From the NCBI RefSeq assembly GCF_023078455.1, contig NZ_CP095740.1:2034001-2098000 (forward strand): 64,000 bases of DNA, read 5' to 3'. Origin of the DNA: Luteibacter aegosomatis (lineage in GTDB: Bacteria; Pseudomonadota; Gammaproteobacteria; Xanthomonadales; Rhodanobacteraceae). Under the pieces are notes generated by a model. It was not told where the DNA came from and did no database searches. It was given only the letters and a program-made list of their open reading frames with translations. Of this stretch, positions 20,829 to 30,308 are shown piece by piece; within the stretch, counting starts at the first letter, position 1, and each line of letters starts with the position of its first letter. A program made the position numbers and the translations under genes.

Positions 20829-20861
20829 GATATATCGTACGTAGTGCGCGTACGATATATC
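20829..20861. promoter_or_regulatory. Palindromic operator upstream of yqjI
   Basis: A perfect 13-bp inverted repeat (GATATATCGTACG and its complement) with a 7-bp centre TAGTGCG lies 11 bp upstream of the repressor ATG. It is strikingly AT-rich against the local background. PadR proteins bind such ATAT-containing palindromes, so this is very likely the autoregulatory site for the yqjI-yqjH operon, probably overlapping its promoter. Confidence 0.8.
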
Positions 20862-20896
20862 TTAAGAAACACTCTTGCAAGGTATTGACGGCTCGA

Positions 20897-21031
20897 TTCG
20901 CCGATGCGATCGGCTCCCACCCCTTCGGTAGCAGCCTTCCTGCGAGAGGGGGATGAAGCCCGACCCGAGTCGGACTACTGCCCTGCAGAAACCTGGCTAC
21001 CGGAGGGCTGGGAGCCGACCGTGTCGGCGAA
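20897..21031. repeat. REP inverted pair upstream of the yqjI operon
   Basis: The left arm has stem GCCGAT/ATCGGC and the right arm GCCGAC/GTCGGC, a compensated change. They are separated by about 65 bp of unrelated sequence. The element lies between the thioredoxin-like stop and the yqjI promoter, both on the minus strand, so it could insulate the two. Confidence 0.75.
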
Positions 21032-21049
21032 TCCTACGAAGCGATGTCC

Positions 21050-22006
21050 TCAGCCGAAGGTAAAGGTGAAGGCATGGAAGTTCGCCTTCGGCACCTTGAT
21101 GGTCAGCACGTGGTCCTTGTAGCCATCCCCGTCGAACAGGGTGTAGAGCATCGATCTCTGCACGGTCACCGGCGCCTGCGGCTTGCCGTCCACGGCCACT
21201 TCGATGGTGATCGGGTCATTGGCGCTGGCCACCATGTGCACCTTCTTCGCCTTGAAGTGCAGGCGGATCTCGCCGCTCGGGCCGATCAGGCTGGCGTTCT
21301 CGCGGCCGATCTCCCAGCGCCCCACCAGGGCGAAGCGGTTGAGGTCCAGCCGCGACGGCGCGGTGAAGTCGCGCGTGCCGGTGCGGTCGCCCTCGGGACT
21401 GGCGTTGTTCTGGCTGCGGTCGCTGCCGAAGTACATCTCCGGCGAACCGAGCTGGCTGAAGTCGGGCGCGTCCTTGTCCGTGCCCCCCTTGTCCTCGAGC
21501 CGGGGCAGGCCGAGCAGGGTGCGGATGGCGTTTTCCATCTCCATGTAGTTGCCCTCGCCGTAATGGTGGGCGATGACGTTGCCGCGCTGGTCCACGAGGT
21601 ACTCGGCCGGCCAGTACTTGTTGTCCCAGGCGTCCCAGGTTTCCAGGTCGTTGTCCTGCGCCACGGGGTAGTGGATGCCGAACTGCTTGATGGCGTCGCG
21701 GACGTTCGCTTCCTGCTTCTCGAAGGGGAACTCGGGCGAATGCACGCCCACCACCACCAGGCCCTTGTCCTTGTACTGGTCGTACCAGCGGGTGACGTGG
21801 GGCAGGGTGCGCAGGCAGTTGATGCAGGAATACGTCCAGAAGTCGATCAGCACGACCTTGCCGCGCAGCGACTTCATGGTGAGCGGCTTGGAGTTCTGCC
21901 AGGCGGCGATGCCGGCGAATTCCGGCGCCGTCTGCGCCGCGAACGCGGGCAGGGCGGCGGCCAGCAGGGCGACGGCGAACAGGGCCTTGCGGAAGAGGTG
22001 GCGCAT
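21050..22006 (-). CDS. Secreted thioredoxin-like protein (DipZ C-terminal type)
   Basis: A 318-aa exported protein with a signal peptide (residues 1-23, ending LPAFAAQ). The thioredoxin fold (about 25-165) has FWTYSCINCLRTLPHV, where the CxxC is Cys-Ile-Asn-Cys as in the periplasmic part of DipZ/CcdA fusions. A second domain (about 215-318) is a beta-sandwich with LIGPSGEIRLHFKAKKVHMV, like the galactose-binding-type module of DipZ. Here the CcdA membrane part is absent, so the electron donor must be elsewhere. A role in periplasmic disulfide reduction is inferred. Confidence 0.85.
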   Translation of the reverse strand: MRHLFRKALFAVALLAAALPAFAAQTAPEFAGIAAWQNSKPLTMKSLRGKVVLIDFWTYSCINCLRTLPHVTRWYDQYKDKGLVVVGVHSPEFPFEKQEANVRDAIKQFGIHYPVAQDNDLETWDAWDNKYWPAEYLVDQRGNVIAHHYGEGNYMEMENAIRTLLGLPRLEDKGGTDKDAPDFSQLGSPEMYFGSDRSQNNASPEGDRTGTRDFTAPSRLDLNRFALVGRWEIGRENASLIGPSGEIRLHFKAKKVHMVASANDPITIEVAVDGKPQAPVTVQRSMLYTLFDGDGYKDHVLTIKVPKANFHAFTFTFG

Positions 22007-22125
22007 GGAAACTCCGTGGTTCTCAGGGGTACGGTGAAGGAGACCGGACGACAGGGCGGCACCTTACACCGGTCGGGTGCGCTAAAATCGGCGCTTTGCC
22101 AGCCCCCGCGAGCCAGCGTACCGCC

Positions 22126-23643
22126 ATGACCTCGATCAAGCAGGACGACCTCATCCAGAGCGTCGCCGACGCCCTCCAGTACATCTCCTACTACCATCCG
22201 GTGGATTACATCCGGAACCTCTCCGCGGCCTACGAGCGCGAGGAGTCCCCGGCCGCGAAGGACGCCATCGCCCAGATCCTCATCAACTCGCGCATGTGTG
22301 CCGAGGGCCACCGTCCCATCTGCCAGGACACCGGCATCGTCACCGTCTTCCTCAAGATCGGCATGAACGTGCGCTGGGACGACGCCACGATGGGTGTGGA
22401 GGAGATGGTGAACGAGGGCGTTCGCCGTGCCTACAACCACCCGGACAACAAGCTGCGCGCCTCCGTGCTGGCCGATCCGGCCGGCAAGCGCATGAATACC
22501 CGCGACAACACGCCGGCCGTGATCAACGTGTCCGTGGTGCCGGGCGACACGGTGGACGTCATCGTCGCCGCCAAGGGCGGTGGTTCGGAAGCCAAGTCGA
22601 AGTTCGCCATGCTCAACCCGTCCGACTCCATCGTCGACTGGGTGCTGAAGACCGTGCCCACCATGGGCGCCGGCTGGTGCCCGCCGGGCATGCTCGGCAT
22701 CGGCATCGGCGGTACCGCCGAAAAGGCGATGCTGCTGGCGAAGGAATCGCTGATGGAGCCCATCGACATCGTCGACCTCATCGCCCGCGGCCCGTCCAAC
22801 CGCGCCGAAGAGCTACGCCTGGAGCTGTACGAGAAGGTCAACGCGCTCGGTATCGGCGCGCAGGGCCTGGGCGGCCTCACCACGGTGCTCGACATCAAGG
22901 TGAAGGATTACCCCACCCACGCCGCCAACCTGCCGGTGGCGATGATCCCCAACTGCGCCGCCACCCGCCACGCGCACTTCGTGCTCGACGGCTCCGGCCC
23001 GGTCGCGCTCGATCCGCCGTCGCTGGACGACTGGCCGAAGCTCACCTACGACGCGTCCAAGGGCCGTCGCGTGAACCTCGACACGATCACCCGCGAGGAA
23101 GTCGCCAGTTGGAAGCCGGGCGAGGTGATCCTGCTCAACGGCAAGCTGCTCACCGGCCGCGACGCCGCGCACAAGCGCATGATCGACATGCTCAACCGTG
23201 GCGAGACGCTGCCGGTGGATTTCACCAACCGATTCATCTACTACGTGGGCCCGGTCGATCCGGTGCGCGACGAGGTGGTCGGCCCCGCCGGCCCCACCAC
23301 GGCCACGCGCATGGACAAGTTCACGCGCCAGATGCTGGAGACCACGGGCCTGCTCGGCATGGTCGGCAAGTCCGAGCGCGGCCCGACGGCCATCGACGCG
23401 ATCCGCGACAACAAGGCGGTTTACCTGATGGCCGTGGGCGGTGCCGCGTACCTGGTGTCGAAGGCGATCAAGGCTTCGCGCGTGCTGGCCTTCGAAGACC
23501 TCGGCATGGAGGCGATCTACGAGTTCGAGGTGAAGGACATGCCGGTGACCGTGGCGGTCGATAGCCAGGGCACGTCCGTGCACCAGACGGGGCCGAAGGA
23601 GTGGCGCACGAAGATCGGCAAGATTCCGGTCGTCGTGGAGTAA
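22126..23643 (+). CDS. fumA: Fumarate hydratase, class I (iron-sulfur)
   Basis: A 505-aa [4Fe-4S] fumarase interconverting fumarate and malate in the TCA cycle. N-terminal domain: SRMCAEGHRPICQDTG with a cluster Cys. Later GAGWCPPGMLGIGIGG and PNCAATRHAHFVLDG supply the other cluster cysteines and active-site residues. C-terminal domain: GPAGPTTATRMDKFT and the KSERGP region. The start MTSIKQDD is the first ATG after a TAAAAT-like -10 sequence. The single-gene form joins alpha and beta parts as in FumA/FumB; symbol choice between those is arbitrary. Confidence 0.93.
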   Translation: MTSIKQDDLIQSVADALQYISYYHPVDYIRNLSAAYEREESPAAKDAIAQILINSRMCAEGHRPICQDTGIVTVFLKIGMNVRWDDATMGVEEMVNEGVRRAYNHPDNKLRASVLADPAGKRMNTRDNTPAVINVSVVPGDTVDVIVAAKGGGSEAKSKFAMLNPSDSIVDWVLKTVPTMGAGWCPPGMLGIGIGGTAEKAMLLAKESLMEPIDIVDLIARGPSNRAEELRLELYEKVNALGIGAQGLGGLTTVLDIKVKDYPTHAANLPVAMIPNCAATRHAHFVLDGSGPVALDPPSLDDWPKLTYDASKGRRVNLDTITREEVASWKPGEVILLNGKLLTGRDAAHKRMIDMLNRGETLPVDFTNRFIYYVGPVDPVRDEVVGPAGPTTATRMDKFTRQMLETTGLLGMVGKSERGPTAIDAIRDNKAVYLMAVGGAAYLVSKAIKASRVLAFEDLGMEAIYEFEVKDMPVTVAVDSQGTSVHQTGPKEWRTKIGKIPVVVE

Positions 23644-23647
23644 GAGC

Positions 23648-23735
23648 TCGCCGATACGATCGGCTCCCACCCCTTCGGTAGCCATGTTTACGCGACCAGC
23701 CTACCGAAGGGGTGGGAGCCGATCGTATCGGCGAA
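23648..23735. repeat. REP inverted pair between convergent fumarase and acetate kinase
   Basis: Two almost perfectly complementary arms of about 35 nt (stem GCCGAT/ATCGGC in each) flank CCATGTTTACGCGACCAG. It fills nearly the whole gap between two convergent stop codons, so a cruciform or strong bidirectional RNA hairpin can form here. Confidence 0.85.
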
Positions 23736-23737
23736 CG

Positions 23738-24751
23738 CTACGAAGCGAGGCGAAAGGCATGCCTCGCGATCTGCTCGTCCTCTTCGGTCGGCACCACGCG
23801 GCTTTCGAAGTCCCCGATCCACTGCAACCCGGCAAGGATCGCATCGCGCGTCACCCCATCGTTCTCCCCGATGCCACCGGTGAACACCAGTAGATCCAGC
23901 CCGCCGAGCGAAGCGACCATCCCCGCCACCTGCTTGCGCGCCACGTGCACGAACACGTCCTGCGCGAGTCGCGACGCCTCGTTACCCATCGCATGCAGCT
24001 TGCGCATGTCGCTGGTGCCGCCGGACAACCCCTTCAGGCCCGACTCGCGATCCACCAGCGTCTCCAGCTTCGCCGCGTCGTAACCCTTTTCGCGCATCAG
24101 GTAGAGCAGCACGCCCGGATCGAGATCCCCGGGCCGGGTGCCCATCACGATGCCGCCGGTCGGTGTCAGCCCCATCGTGGTATCCACCGACTTTCCGTCG
24201 AGCACGGCGCACAGGCTGGCGCCGTTGCCCAGGTGCGCGATCACCGTGCGCGAGGGTAGTGCGTCGCCGAGCTGCTGGACGATGGACTCGTACGACAGCC
24301 CGTGGAACCCGTACCGCTCGATGCCGCCCTCGCGAAGTTCGGCGGGCAAGGGCAAGGTCTTCGCCACGATCGGCAGGCTCGCGTGGAACGCCGTATCGAA
24401 ACACGCCACCTGCGGCACGCCCCGGAACGCCTCGCGTGCCCGCTTCACCATGGCGAGCGCGGGAGGCACGTGCAAGGGCGCGAAGGCGCGGGCTTCTTCC
24501 AGTCGTCCCATCAAGGCATCGTCGATCCTCGCGTGCTCGCGTACGTTCGGGCCGCCATGCACGAGCCGGTGTCCGATGGCTTCGGGCGGGGGCATGGCGC
24601 GTTCGCGCAGCGTCGCGAGCACGGCTTCCATGGCGTCGTCGCCGGGCGCGTCGGTCTGTTCGGCCAGCAAGGCATCGCAGCGATCGCCGTCCACCCGGTA
24701 CAGCCCGTACTTCAACGACGACGAGCCCGTGTTGAGCGCCAGCACGATCAC
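23738..24751 (-). CDS. ackA: Acetate kinase
   Basis: A 337-aa ASKHA-fold kinase making acetate and ATP from acetyl-phosphate. It starts at a GTG that overlaps the phosphoketolase stop (GTGA), giving [18 protein letters not shown]. Motifs are [38 protein letters not shown] and FTGGIGEN. It is about 60 residues shorter than E. coli AckA, mainly in the N-terminal half. All catalytic motifs remain. Coupling to xfp indicates it harvests acetyl-phosphate from the phosphoketolase reaction rather than from Pta; no pta is seen nearby. Confidence 0.93.
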   Translation of the reverse strand: MIVLALNTGSSSLKYGLYRVDGDRCDALLAEQTDAPGDDAMEAVLATLRERAMPPPEAIGHRLVHGGPNVREHARIDDALMGRLEEARAFAPLHVPPALAMVKRAREAFRGVPQVACFDTAFHASLPIVAKTLPLPAELREGGIERYGFHGLSYESIVQQLGDALPSRTVIAHLGNGASLCAVLDGKSVDTTMGLTPTGGIVMGTRPGDLDPGVLLYLMREKGYDAAKLETLVDRESGLKGLSGGTSDMRKLHAMGNEASRLAQDVFVHVARKQVAGMVASLGGLDLLVFTGGIGENDGVTRDAILAGLQWIGDFESRVVPTEEDEQIARHAFRLAS

Positions 24752-27111
24752 GATTCGGCCTTCCACTGCCAGTCGCGCACCTCGGGAAGGTCCTGCCCGT
24801 GCTCGCTCACGTAGAGCTTGTGCCGCTGGATATCCGACCAGTAACGCTGCGTGGCCTTCTCGCGCTCGCCGGCGAATCGGGGCACGCGGTTGATCACGTC
24901 CAGCGCCAGCTGGAAGCGATCCATGTTGTTGAGCACCATCATGTCCAGCGCGGTGGTGGTCGTGCCTTCTTCCTTGTAGCCGCGCACGTGGATGTTGTCG
25001 TGGTTGTGCCGCCGGTAGGTGAGCTTGTGGATGATGCCCGGATAGCCGTGGAAGGCGAAGATCACCGGCTTGTCCTTGGTGAACAGGGCGTCGAACACGT
25101 CGTCGTCCATGCCGTGCGGGTGCTCGTCGGGCTGCTCCAGCGACATGAGGTCCACCACGTTGACCACGCGGATGCGGATGTCCGGCACGTACTCGCGAAG
25201 CAGCATCACGGCGGCCAGGATTTCCACCGTGGGCGCGTCGCCCGCGCAGGCCATCACCACGTCCGGATCGTCGCCGCCGCGACCGGCCCATTCCCAGATG
25301 CCCGCGCCCGCCGCGCAATGGCGCACGGCGCTTTCCATGTCGAGCCACTGCCAGTCGGGCTGCTTGCCCGCGACGATCACGTTCACGTAGTGCCGGCTGC
25401 GCAGGCAGTGGTCCGCCACCGACAGCAGGCAGTTCGCATCCGGTGGCAGGTAGATGCGCACGATCTCGGATTTCTTGTTCGCCACGTGGTCGATGAAACC
25501 CGGGTCCTGGTGCGAGAAGCCGTTGTGGTCCTGGTGCCACACGTGCGAGCTGAGCAGGTAGTTGAGCGACGGGATCGGCGGCCGCCACGACATCGTGCGC
25601 GTGACCTTCAGCCACTTGGCGTGCTGGTTGAACATCGAGTCGACGATGTGGATGAAGGCCTCGTAGCACGAGAAGAATCCATGCCGCCCCGTGAGCAGGT
25701 AGCCTTCGAGCCAGCCCTGGCACTGGTGCTCGCTGAGCATTTCCATCACGCGCCCGTCGGGAGCGAGATCGGTATCCACCTCTTCGTAGTCGCCCAACCA
25801 GGTTTTGGGGCTGGCCTCGTACACGGCTTCGAGACGGTTGGATGCCGTCTCGTCGGGGCCGAACAGGCGGAAGGTGGTCATGTTCCGGCGCATCACCTCG
25901 CGCAGGAAGCGCCCCAGCACGCGCGTGGCTTCGGCCTTGTGGTCGCCGGGCGACGTCACCGTTTCGGCGAAATCATGGAAATGCGGCATGTGCAGCGGCT
26001 TGGAGAGGATGCCGCCGTTGGCGTGCGGGTTCATGCCCATGCGGCGCCGGCCGGTGGGCGCGAGCGAGGCGAATTCCTCGCGGAAGCGGCCGCCTTCGTC
26101 GAACAGCTCGTCGGCCTCGTAGCTCTTCATCCAGTCTTCGAGGATCTTCACGTGCTCGTCGTTCTCGAACTTCGCGATGGGCACCTGGTGCGCGCGCCAG
26201 GTGCCTTCCACCGGCTTGCCGTCGACCTCTTTCGGCCCGGTCCAGCCCTTCGGCGAACGCAACACGATCATCGGCCAGCGCGGCCGCTTCGCCTGGGCGG
26301 CATCGCCTTCGCGGGCGTCTTTCTGGATGCGTGCGATCTCGTCCAGGCAGCGGTCCAGCGCCGCCGCGAAGGCCTGGTGCATCGGCTCGAACTCGTGCCC
26401 TTCGACGAAATGCGGCTCGTAGCCATAGCCGCGCATGAGGTCGCGCAACTCGTCCGGTTCGATGCGCGCGAGCACGGTGGGATTGGCGATCTTGAATCCG
26501 TTCAGATGCAGGATGGGCAACACGGCCCCGTCGCGAGCCGGATTCAGGAACTTGTTCGAATGCCAGCTCGTCGCCAGCGCGCCCGTTTCGGCTTCGCCGT
26601 CGCCCACGATGCAGGCCACCACGAGATCGGGGTTGTCGAACGCCGCGCCGAACGCGTGCGAGAGGGAATAGCCCAGCTCGCCGCCCTCGTGGATGGAGCC
26701 GGGGGTTTCCGGCGCCACGTGGCTGGGAATGCCGTAGGGCCAGGAGAACTGGCGGAACAGTTCGCGCATGCCCGCGGCGCTGCGGTCGATGTGCGGATAG
26801 ATCTCGGTGTAGGAGCCTTCCAGATAGGTATGCGCCACCAGTCCGGGACCGCCGTGGCCGGGGCCGATGACGTAGATCATGTCGAGGTCGCGCTCGACGA
26901 TGGCCCGGTTCAGATGCGTATAGATGAAATTGAGGCCGGTGGTCGTGCCCCAGTGGCCGAGCAGCCGGTGCTTGATGTGCTCGCGGGAGAGCGGTTCGTC
27001 GAGCAGGGGGTTGTCGCGCAGGTAGATCTGCCCGACGGAAAGGTAGTTGGCGGCGCGCCAATACGCGTGCATGCGCCGCAGCAGGTCGGGCGAGAGCGTC
27101 TTCTCGTTCAT
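24748..27111 (-). CDS. xfp: Xylulose-5-phosphate/fructose-6-phosphate phosphoketolase
   Basis: A 787-aa thiamine-diphosphate enzyme that cleaves X5P or F6P with phosphate to acetyl-phosphate plus G3P or E4P. Signatures: [45 protein letters not shown] and the ThDP motif GDGEAETG; the C-terminal third contains [15 protein letters not shown]. Length matches the family (about 790 aa). With ackA it forms an ATP-yielding phosphoketolase shunt. The operon is convergent with fumarase and divided from it by a REP pair. Confidence 0.95.
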   Translation of the reverse strand: MNEKTLSPDLLRRMHAYWRAANYLSVGQIYLRDNPLLDEPLSREHIKHRLLGHWGTTTGLNFIYTHLNRAIVERDLDMIYVIGPGHGGPGLVAHTYLEGSYTEIYPHIDRSAAGMRELFRQFSWPYGIPSHVAPETPGSIHEGGELGYSLSHAFGAAFDNPDLVVACIVGDGEAETGALATSWHSNKFLNPARDGAVLPILHLNGFKIANPTVLARIEPDELRDLMRGYGYEPHFVEGHEFEPMHQAFAAALDRCLDEIARIQKDAREGDAAQAKRPRWPMIVLRSPKGWTGPKEVDGKPVEGTWRAHQVPIAKFENDEHVKILEDWMKSYEADELFDEGGRFREEFASLAPTGRRRMGMNPHANGGILSKPLHMPHFHDFAETVTSPGDHKAEATRVLGRFLREVMRRNMTTFRLFGPDETASNRLEAVYEASPKTWLGDYEEVDTDLAPDGRVMEMLSEHQCQGWLEGYLLTGRHGFFSCYEAFIHIVDSMFNQHAKWLKVTRTMSWRPPIPSLNYLLSSHVWHQDHNGFSHQDPGFIDHVANKKSEIVRIYLPPDANCLLSVADHCLRSRHYVNVIVAGKQPDWQWLDMESAVRHCAAGAGIWEWAGRGGDDPDVVMACAGDAPTVEILAAVMLLREYVPDIRIRVVNVVDLMSLEQPDEHPHGMDDDVFDALFTKDKPVIFAFHGYPGIIHKLTYRRHNHDNIHVRGYKEEGTTTTALDMMVLNNMDRFQLALDVINRVPRFAGEREKATQRYWSDIQRHKLYVSEHGQDLPEVRDWQWKAES

Positions 27112-27183
27112 GGGGGCTTCCGGAGGCGGACGGGCTCCGCAAAGCCTAGGCCCGCGCGGATGGCGGGCACGTGAAACCCTCCC

Positions 27184-28029
27184 TTACCGGGAGGCGCCGA
27201 CCTCGCGGGTGTTCCGCTCCATCACCTGCATGCCGTCCTCGACCTGCGGGTGCGTTTCATGGCGCGGCGTGGACGATTCGCGCAGGCGTGCCCGGGCCGC
27301 GAGTTCGCGCGAGGCGTCGTCGGCCGGTGCCGAGCCGGAGAGGCTCGAACGCCGGGATACGGGCGCCGGGGGCGTCGGCGGCGGGGTTTGCGAAGAACGC
27401 GCATCGTCGGCCGCGGCGGCCACGACCGGGGCGGCATCCTCGCCGGGTGTCGGCTTGCGGGGATGGCTCATGCGCCAGCCCAGCAGACCGAGAAGCAACA
27501 GGATGACGATGCCGAGCCCCATCGGCAGCAGCCGGGAGGAGTCCGTCCGGGACGGCGCCCCGCGGCGCTTTGCCCCACGCGTGTGACGCGCCGCCGGTGT
27601 GCCGGGCGCCTGGCCTTCCAGGTGATCGGGCAGCTTCAACATCACCCGCAGCAGGTCGCCGTCGACGAGCTGCAACCGCGGCTGTCGGCGGGCGAGAGCC
27701 TGCGCGTGGCTGTCGAAGCGGCCGCGCGTGACGAGGACGCCCCCGGTGGAGGCCTCGTTGAGCATCATGCTGAGCAGTTCGCTCACTTCCTGGGCACCCA
27801 CCTCGGATGCATCCCAGTGGCGGCACTGCACGATCAGCGATTCGTTGCCGCGTCGAAGGCGAAGATCGATACCGCTTCCCAGGGCCTTCAACGACGGCGC
27901 GGGAGCGGCCAGCTCCACGCGATACCCCTGGTCGCGATAGTGCTCGGAAAGGTGGTGTTCGAAATCCTGCCAGCCCAGGCGCGTGAGCGCGTCCTTGGAG
28001 CCGGCGGGGGAGGGTGGCGCCGCGAACAT
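27184..28029 (-). CDS. Membrane-anchored Mrr-like restriction endonuclease-fold protein
   Basis: A 281-aa protein. Residues about 15-125 resemble the Mrr_cat (PF04471) fold: LGWQDFEHHLSEHYRDQGY, then GSGIDLRLRRGNESLIVQCR with the catalytic Asp and a Q-x-R where active enzymes have Q/E-x-K. VLVTRGRFDSHAQALAR follows. A single TM helix (MGLGIVILLLLGLLGWRM, about 168-185) precedes a Pro/Ala/Ser-rich tail with many charged residues. Start at the ATG before FAAPPSPAG; an earlier ATG lies in non-conserved sequence. The K-to-R change could weaken nuclease activity. Function is unknown; it may be an envelope DNA-uptake or sensor protein. Confidence 0.65.
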   Translation of the reverse strand: MFAAPPSPAGSKDALTRLGWQDFEHHLSEHYRDQGYRVELAAPAPSLKALGSGIDLRLRRGNESLIVQCRHWDASEVGAQEVSELLSMMLNEASTGGVLVTRGRFDSHAQALARRQPRLQLVDGDLLRVMLKLPDHLEGQAPGTPAARHTRGAKRRGAPSRTDSSRLLPMGLGIVILLLLGLLGWRMSHPRKPTPGEDAAPVVAAAADDARSSQTPPPTPPAPVSRRSSLSGSAPADDASRELAARARLRESSTPRHETHPQVEDGMQVMERNTREVGASR

Positions 28030-28073
28030 GTGGAATGACCTGCCTGGGTATCCCTCCCATGATACCCACCGCC

Positions 28074-28307
28074 TCAATCCGCGGCGAGCATGGCGTCCAC
28101 CGCACGCTCGATCTGCTCCGGGGTGGCGCTGGGATGCACGACCACGCAGCAGCCGCCTTCGACGGCGGTATGCGTCGCGACCGGGCAGCAGACCTTGCCG
28201 TCGTCGGCGCGTAGCGCCGGCGGCGTCGGTCGGGGTGAGTCGTAGCGGCGGAGGAAGCGCTGTCCATCCTGCGGCCCGCCGGCCATGATCGTGAGCCATT
28301 GGTACAT
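28074..28307 (-). CDS. Small conserved-looking hypothetical protein (77 aa)
   Basis: A 77-aa frame starting MYQWLTIMAGGPQDG. It contains CCPVATHTAVEGGCCVVVHP, two vicinal-cysteine pairs, and ends ATPEQIERAVDAMLAAD, an amphipathic helix. There is no signal peptide or TM segment. Cysteine pairs suggest metal or redox binding, but I cannot assign it. The start is uncertain: no clear Shine-Dalgarno is present, and the ATG at MAGGPQDG is an alternative. Confidence 0.5.
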   Translation of the reverse strand: MYQWLTIMAGGPQDGQRFLRRYDSPRPTPPALRADDGKVCCPVATHTAVEGGCCVVVHPSATPEQIERAVDAMLAAD

Positions 28308-28354
28308 GGCCGAAGTATTGCGGGAGCACGGCGGAAGGCGAGGCGCCTTTTCGG

Positions 28355-29407
28355 CTACGACGGTACGCCGGCGGACGCGGGGCCGCGCAATTCGTCGCGG
28401 CAGGCCGTCAGGCTCGATTGGCTGAAGCCCTGCTGGGCGGTCGCGCGTAACCCGGCATCGTTTTCCGCCAGGCCCTGTTCGACCAGCACGTCGAGCATCG
28501 CCAGGCGGCTGCCCGCGAGCAGGACGCGACCCAACGGCGTGCGTGCGCCCGCATCCGCCGGGTCGGCTCGTTCGGCGAGCGCCTGCACCACGCGCGAGGG
28601 AAACGCCCAATGCCGTGCCGCGTGAAGGGAAATCCGTTCCACCTGCTGGGCGATGGCGGCGACGAAGGCCCGGCTGTGGTCGAGCGTGGCCGTGTCGTCG
28701 CGACGCGCGAGTTCCTGGAGCATCGCCTGGACGCCGGCCTGGCTGACCATGCCGGCCAGGTAGGCTTCCAGGGCATCGCCGCGCTTGCGATCGAGGAAGG
28801 CGCACGCCTGGGCGCAACGTTCGGCGTGCTCCCAAAGGCGCTCCCCGGCAGACCGGCTCGTCGGCGCGGATCCGTCGCACAGTACCGATCGCATCGCCAC
28901 CCGCACCATCGCGCGGCGCAAGCCTCCCTGGCCGAGCAGGGCCACGGCCTGGGACAGGCCGACGACCGGCCGCGTGGCACCGTAGCGCGGATGACTCGCC
29001 GCCTGGATCACCTCATCCATCAACGACCGGTCGCCTTCGACCTGGGCCAGCAGGGCGCGCGCACCGGAACCGTCGCCGCGAAGCGAACGCATGAGCGCCG
29101 GCAGCACCGGGAGTGCGCGGGGAAGGGCGCCGGGATCGACGCGTTCGCCGCCGAAGGCGTCGCGCACGCGCCGCAACACCGCCTGTTCCGCGGACGTGAG
29201 CGATTCCCGCGACGACGGCGGAAAGCCGAACACGAGACGGTAGAACCGATCCTCGATATCGGCCGCATGGAGGACACCCGCGGGAGGTTCGGCATCGCCG
29301 TCCGGCGGCGGCAGCGACAACGGCCCGGGAAGGCCGGACGGTGCGGGGGGACGGCGGCCGAACCACTTCCTGAAGAACCGGCCGATCACGGCGCTTCCTC
29401 GCGTCAT
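28355..29407 (-). CDS. HDOD-domain protein
   Basis: A 350-aa cytosolic protein. After a basic, Pro-rich N-terminus (residues 1-45), the HDOD domain spans about 95-300: LPALMRSLRGDGSGARALLAQ, VGLSQAVALLGQGGLRRAMVR and WEHAERCAQACAFLDRKRG match the family's helix pattern. HDOD proteins lack the HD catalytic pair and usually act in signalling with diguanylate cyclases or kinases. No such partner is adjacent. It is divergent from the pseudouridine synthase with only 46 bp between the starts. Confidence 0.78.
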   Translation of the reverse strand: MTRGSAVIGRFFRKWFGRRPPAPSGLPGPLSLPPPDGDAEPPAGVLHAADIEDRFYRLVFGFPPSSRESLTSAEQAVLRRVRDAFGGERVDPGALPRALPVLPALMRSLRGDGSGARALLAQVEGDRSLMDEVIQAASHPRYGATRPVVGLSQAVALLGQGGLRRAMVRVAMRSVLCDGSAPTSRSAGERLWEHAERCAQACAFLDRKRGDALEAYLAGMVSQAGVQAMLQELARRDDTATLDHSRAFVAAIAQQVERISLHAARHWAFPSRVVQALAERADPADAGARTPLGRVLLAGSRLAMLDVLVEQGLAENDAGLRATAQQGFSQSSLTACRDELRGPASAGVPS

Positions 29408-29453
29408 GGGGAATTGGGCGGGAGTATATGCCGGGCGTTCTACAATGCATCAC

Positions 29454-30308
29454 ATGACTTTCGTTCCATCCAGTCGGCTTGTGCTTCCGTCGGGCGAGTG
29501 GCGCACGCTGCTCGATTTCCTAGACGAGCGGTTTCCCGCCGTGTCGCGCGCGGACTGGCTCGACCGGATGGCGCGGGGCACGGTGCGGGTCGACGGCGAG
29601 CCGGTCGATTCGCGAGGCATCTATCGCCCGGGCGCGACGCTGACGTACCGACGCGAGGTGCCCGACGAACCCCGCATTCCGTTCGAGGAAACCCTCGTCT
29701 ACGTCGACGACGACCTCGTCATTGCCGACAAGCCGCATTTCCTTCCGGTGATGCCGGCGGGGGTGCATGTGGAAGAAACCCTATCGGTCCGCCTGGCAAG
29801 GCGGCTGGGCAACCCCGACCTGGTGGCCTTGCACCGGCTCGATCGCGACACCGCCGGGCTGGTGGTGTTTTCGGCAAGGCCTTCCAGCCGCGACGCCTAT
29901 ACGGCGTTGTTTCGCGACCGGCGGATCGCGAAGGTCTACGAAGCCATCGCGCCGCCGATGCCCGATCGCGCGTTTCCCTTCGAATACGCCAGCCGCCTCG
30001 AGCGTGGCGAGCCGTTCTTCCGCATACGGGAAGTGGACGGCGTGCCCAACGCCATCACGCGGGTGGACGTGATCGAGCGCGAGGGTGGGCGATGGCGCTA
30101 TCGCCTGGAGCCGGTGAGCGGGCGCAAGCATCAGTTGCGCGTGCACATGGCGGCGCTGGGCGCGGCGATCGAGGGGGACCCGTACTACCCGCGCCTGACG
30201 GAGACAGCGGGCTTCGAGCGGCCGTTGCGCTTGCTGGCGCGGGAACTGCGCTTCGTCGATCCGTTGAGCGGGGTGGAGCGGGTGTTTCGTAGTGGGAGGC
30301 GGTTGTGA
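29454..30308 (+). CDS. RluA-family pseudouridine synthase
   Basis: A 284-aa enzyme that isomerises uridine in rRNA or tRNA. Residues about 28-62 resemble an S4-like start (FPAVSRADWLDRMARGTVRV). DDLVIADKPHFLPVMPAG follows, then the catalytic motif HRLDRDTAGLVVF with Asp. SGRKHQLRVHMAALGAAIEGD is the late RluA signature. The TACAAT box at 29441-29446 ends only 7 nt before this ATG, suggesting a leaderless transcript; the ATG at 29445 overlaps that box. Target site cannot be named. Its last 48 bp are copied five times downstream. Confidence 0.88.
   Translation: MTFVPSSRLVLPSGEWRTLLDFLDERFPAVSRADWLDRMARGTVRVDGEPVDSRGIYRPGATLTYRREVPDEPRIPFEETLVYVDDDLVIADKPHFLPVMPAGVHVEETLSVRLARRLGNPDLVALHRLDRDTAGLVVFSARPSSRDAYTALFRDRRIAKVYEAIAPPMPDRAFPFEYASRLERGEPFFRIREVDGVPNAITRVDVIEREGGRWRYRLEPVSGRKHQLRVHMAALGAAIEGDPYYPRLTETAGFERPLRLLARELRFVDPLSGVERVFRSGRRL

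Noticed and set aside
23738..25723. Acetate kinase extended to 661 aa by an in-frame upstream start
   Set aside because: The extra N-terminus is antisense-like frame inside the phosphoketolase gene. Homology starts at the GTG overlapping the xfp stop.
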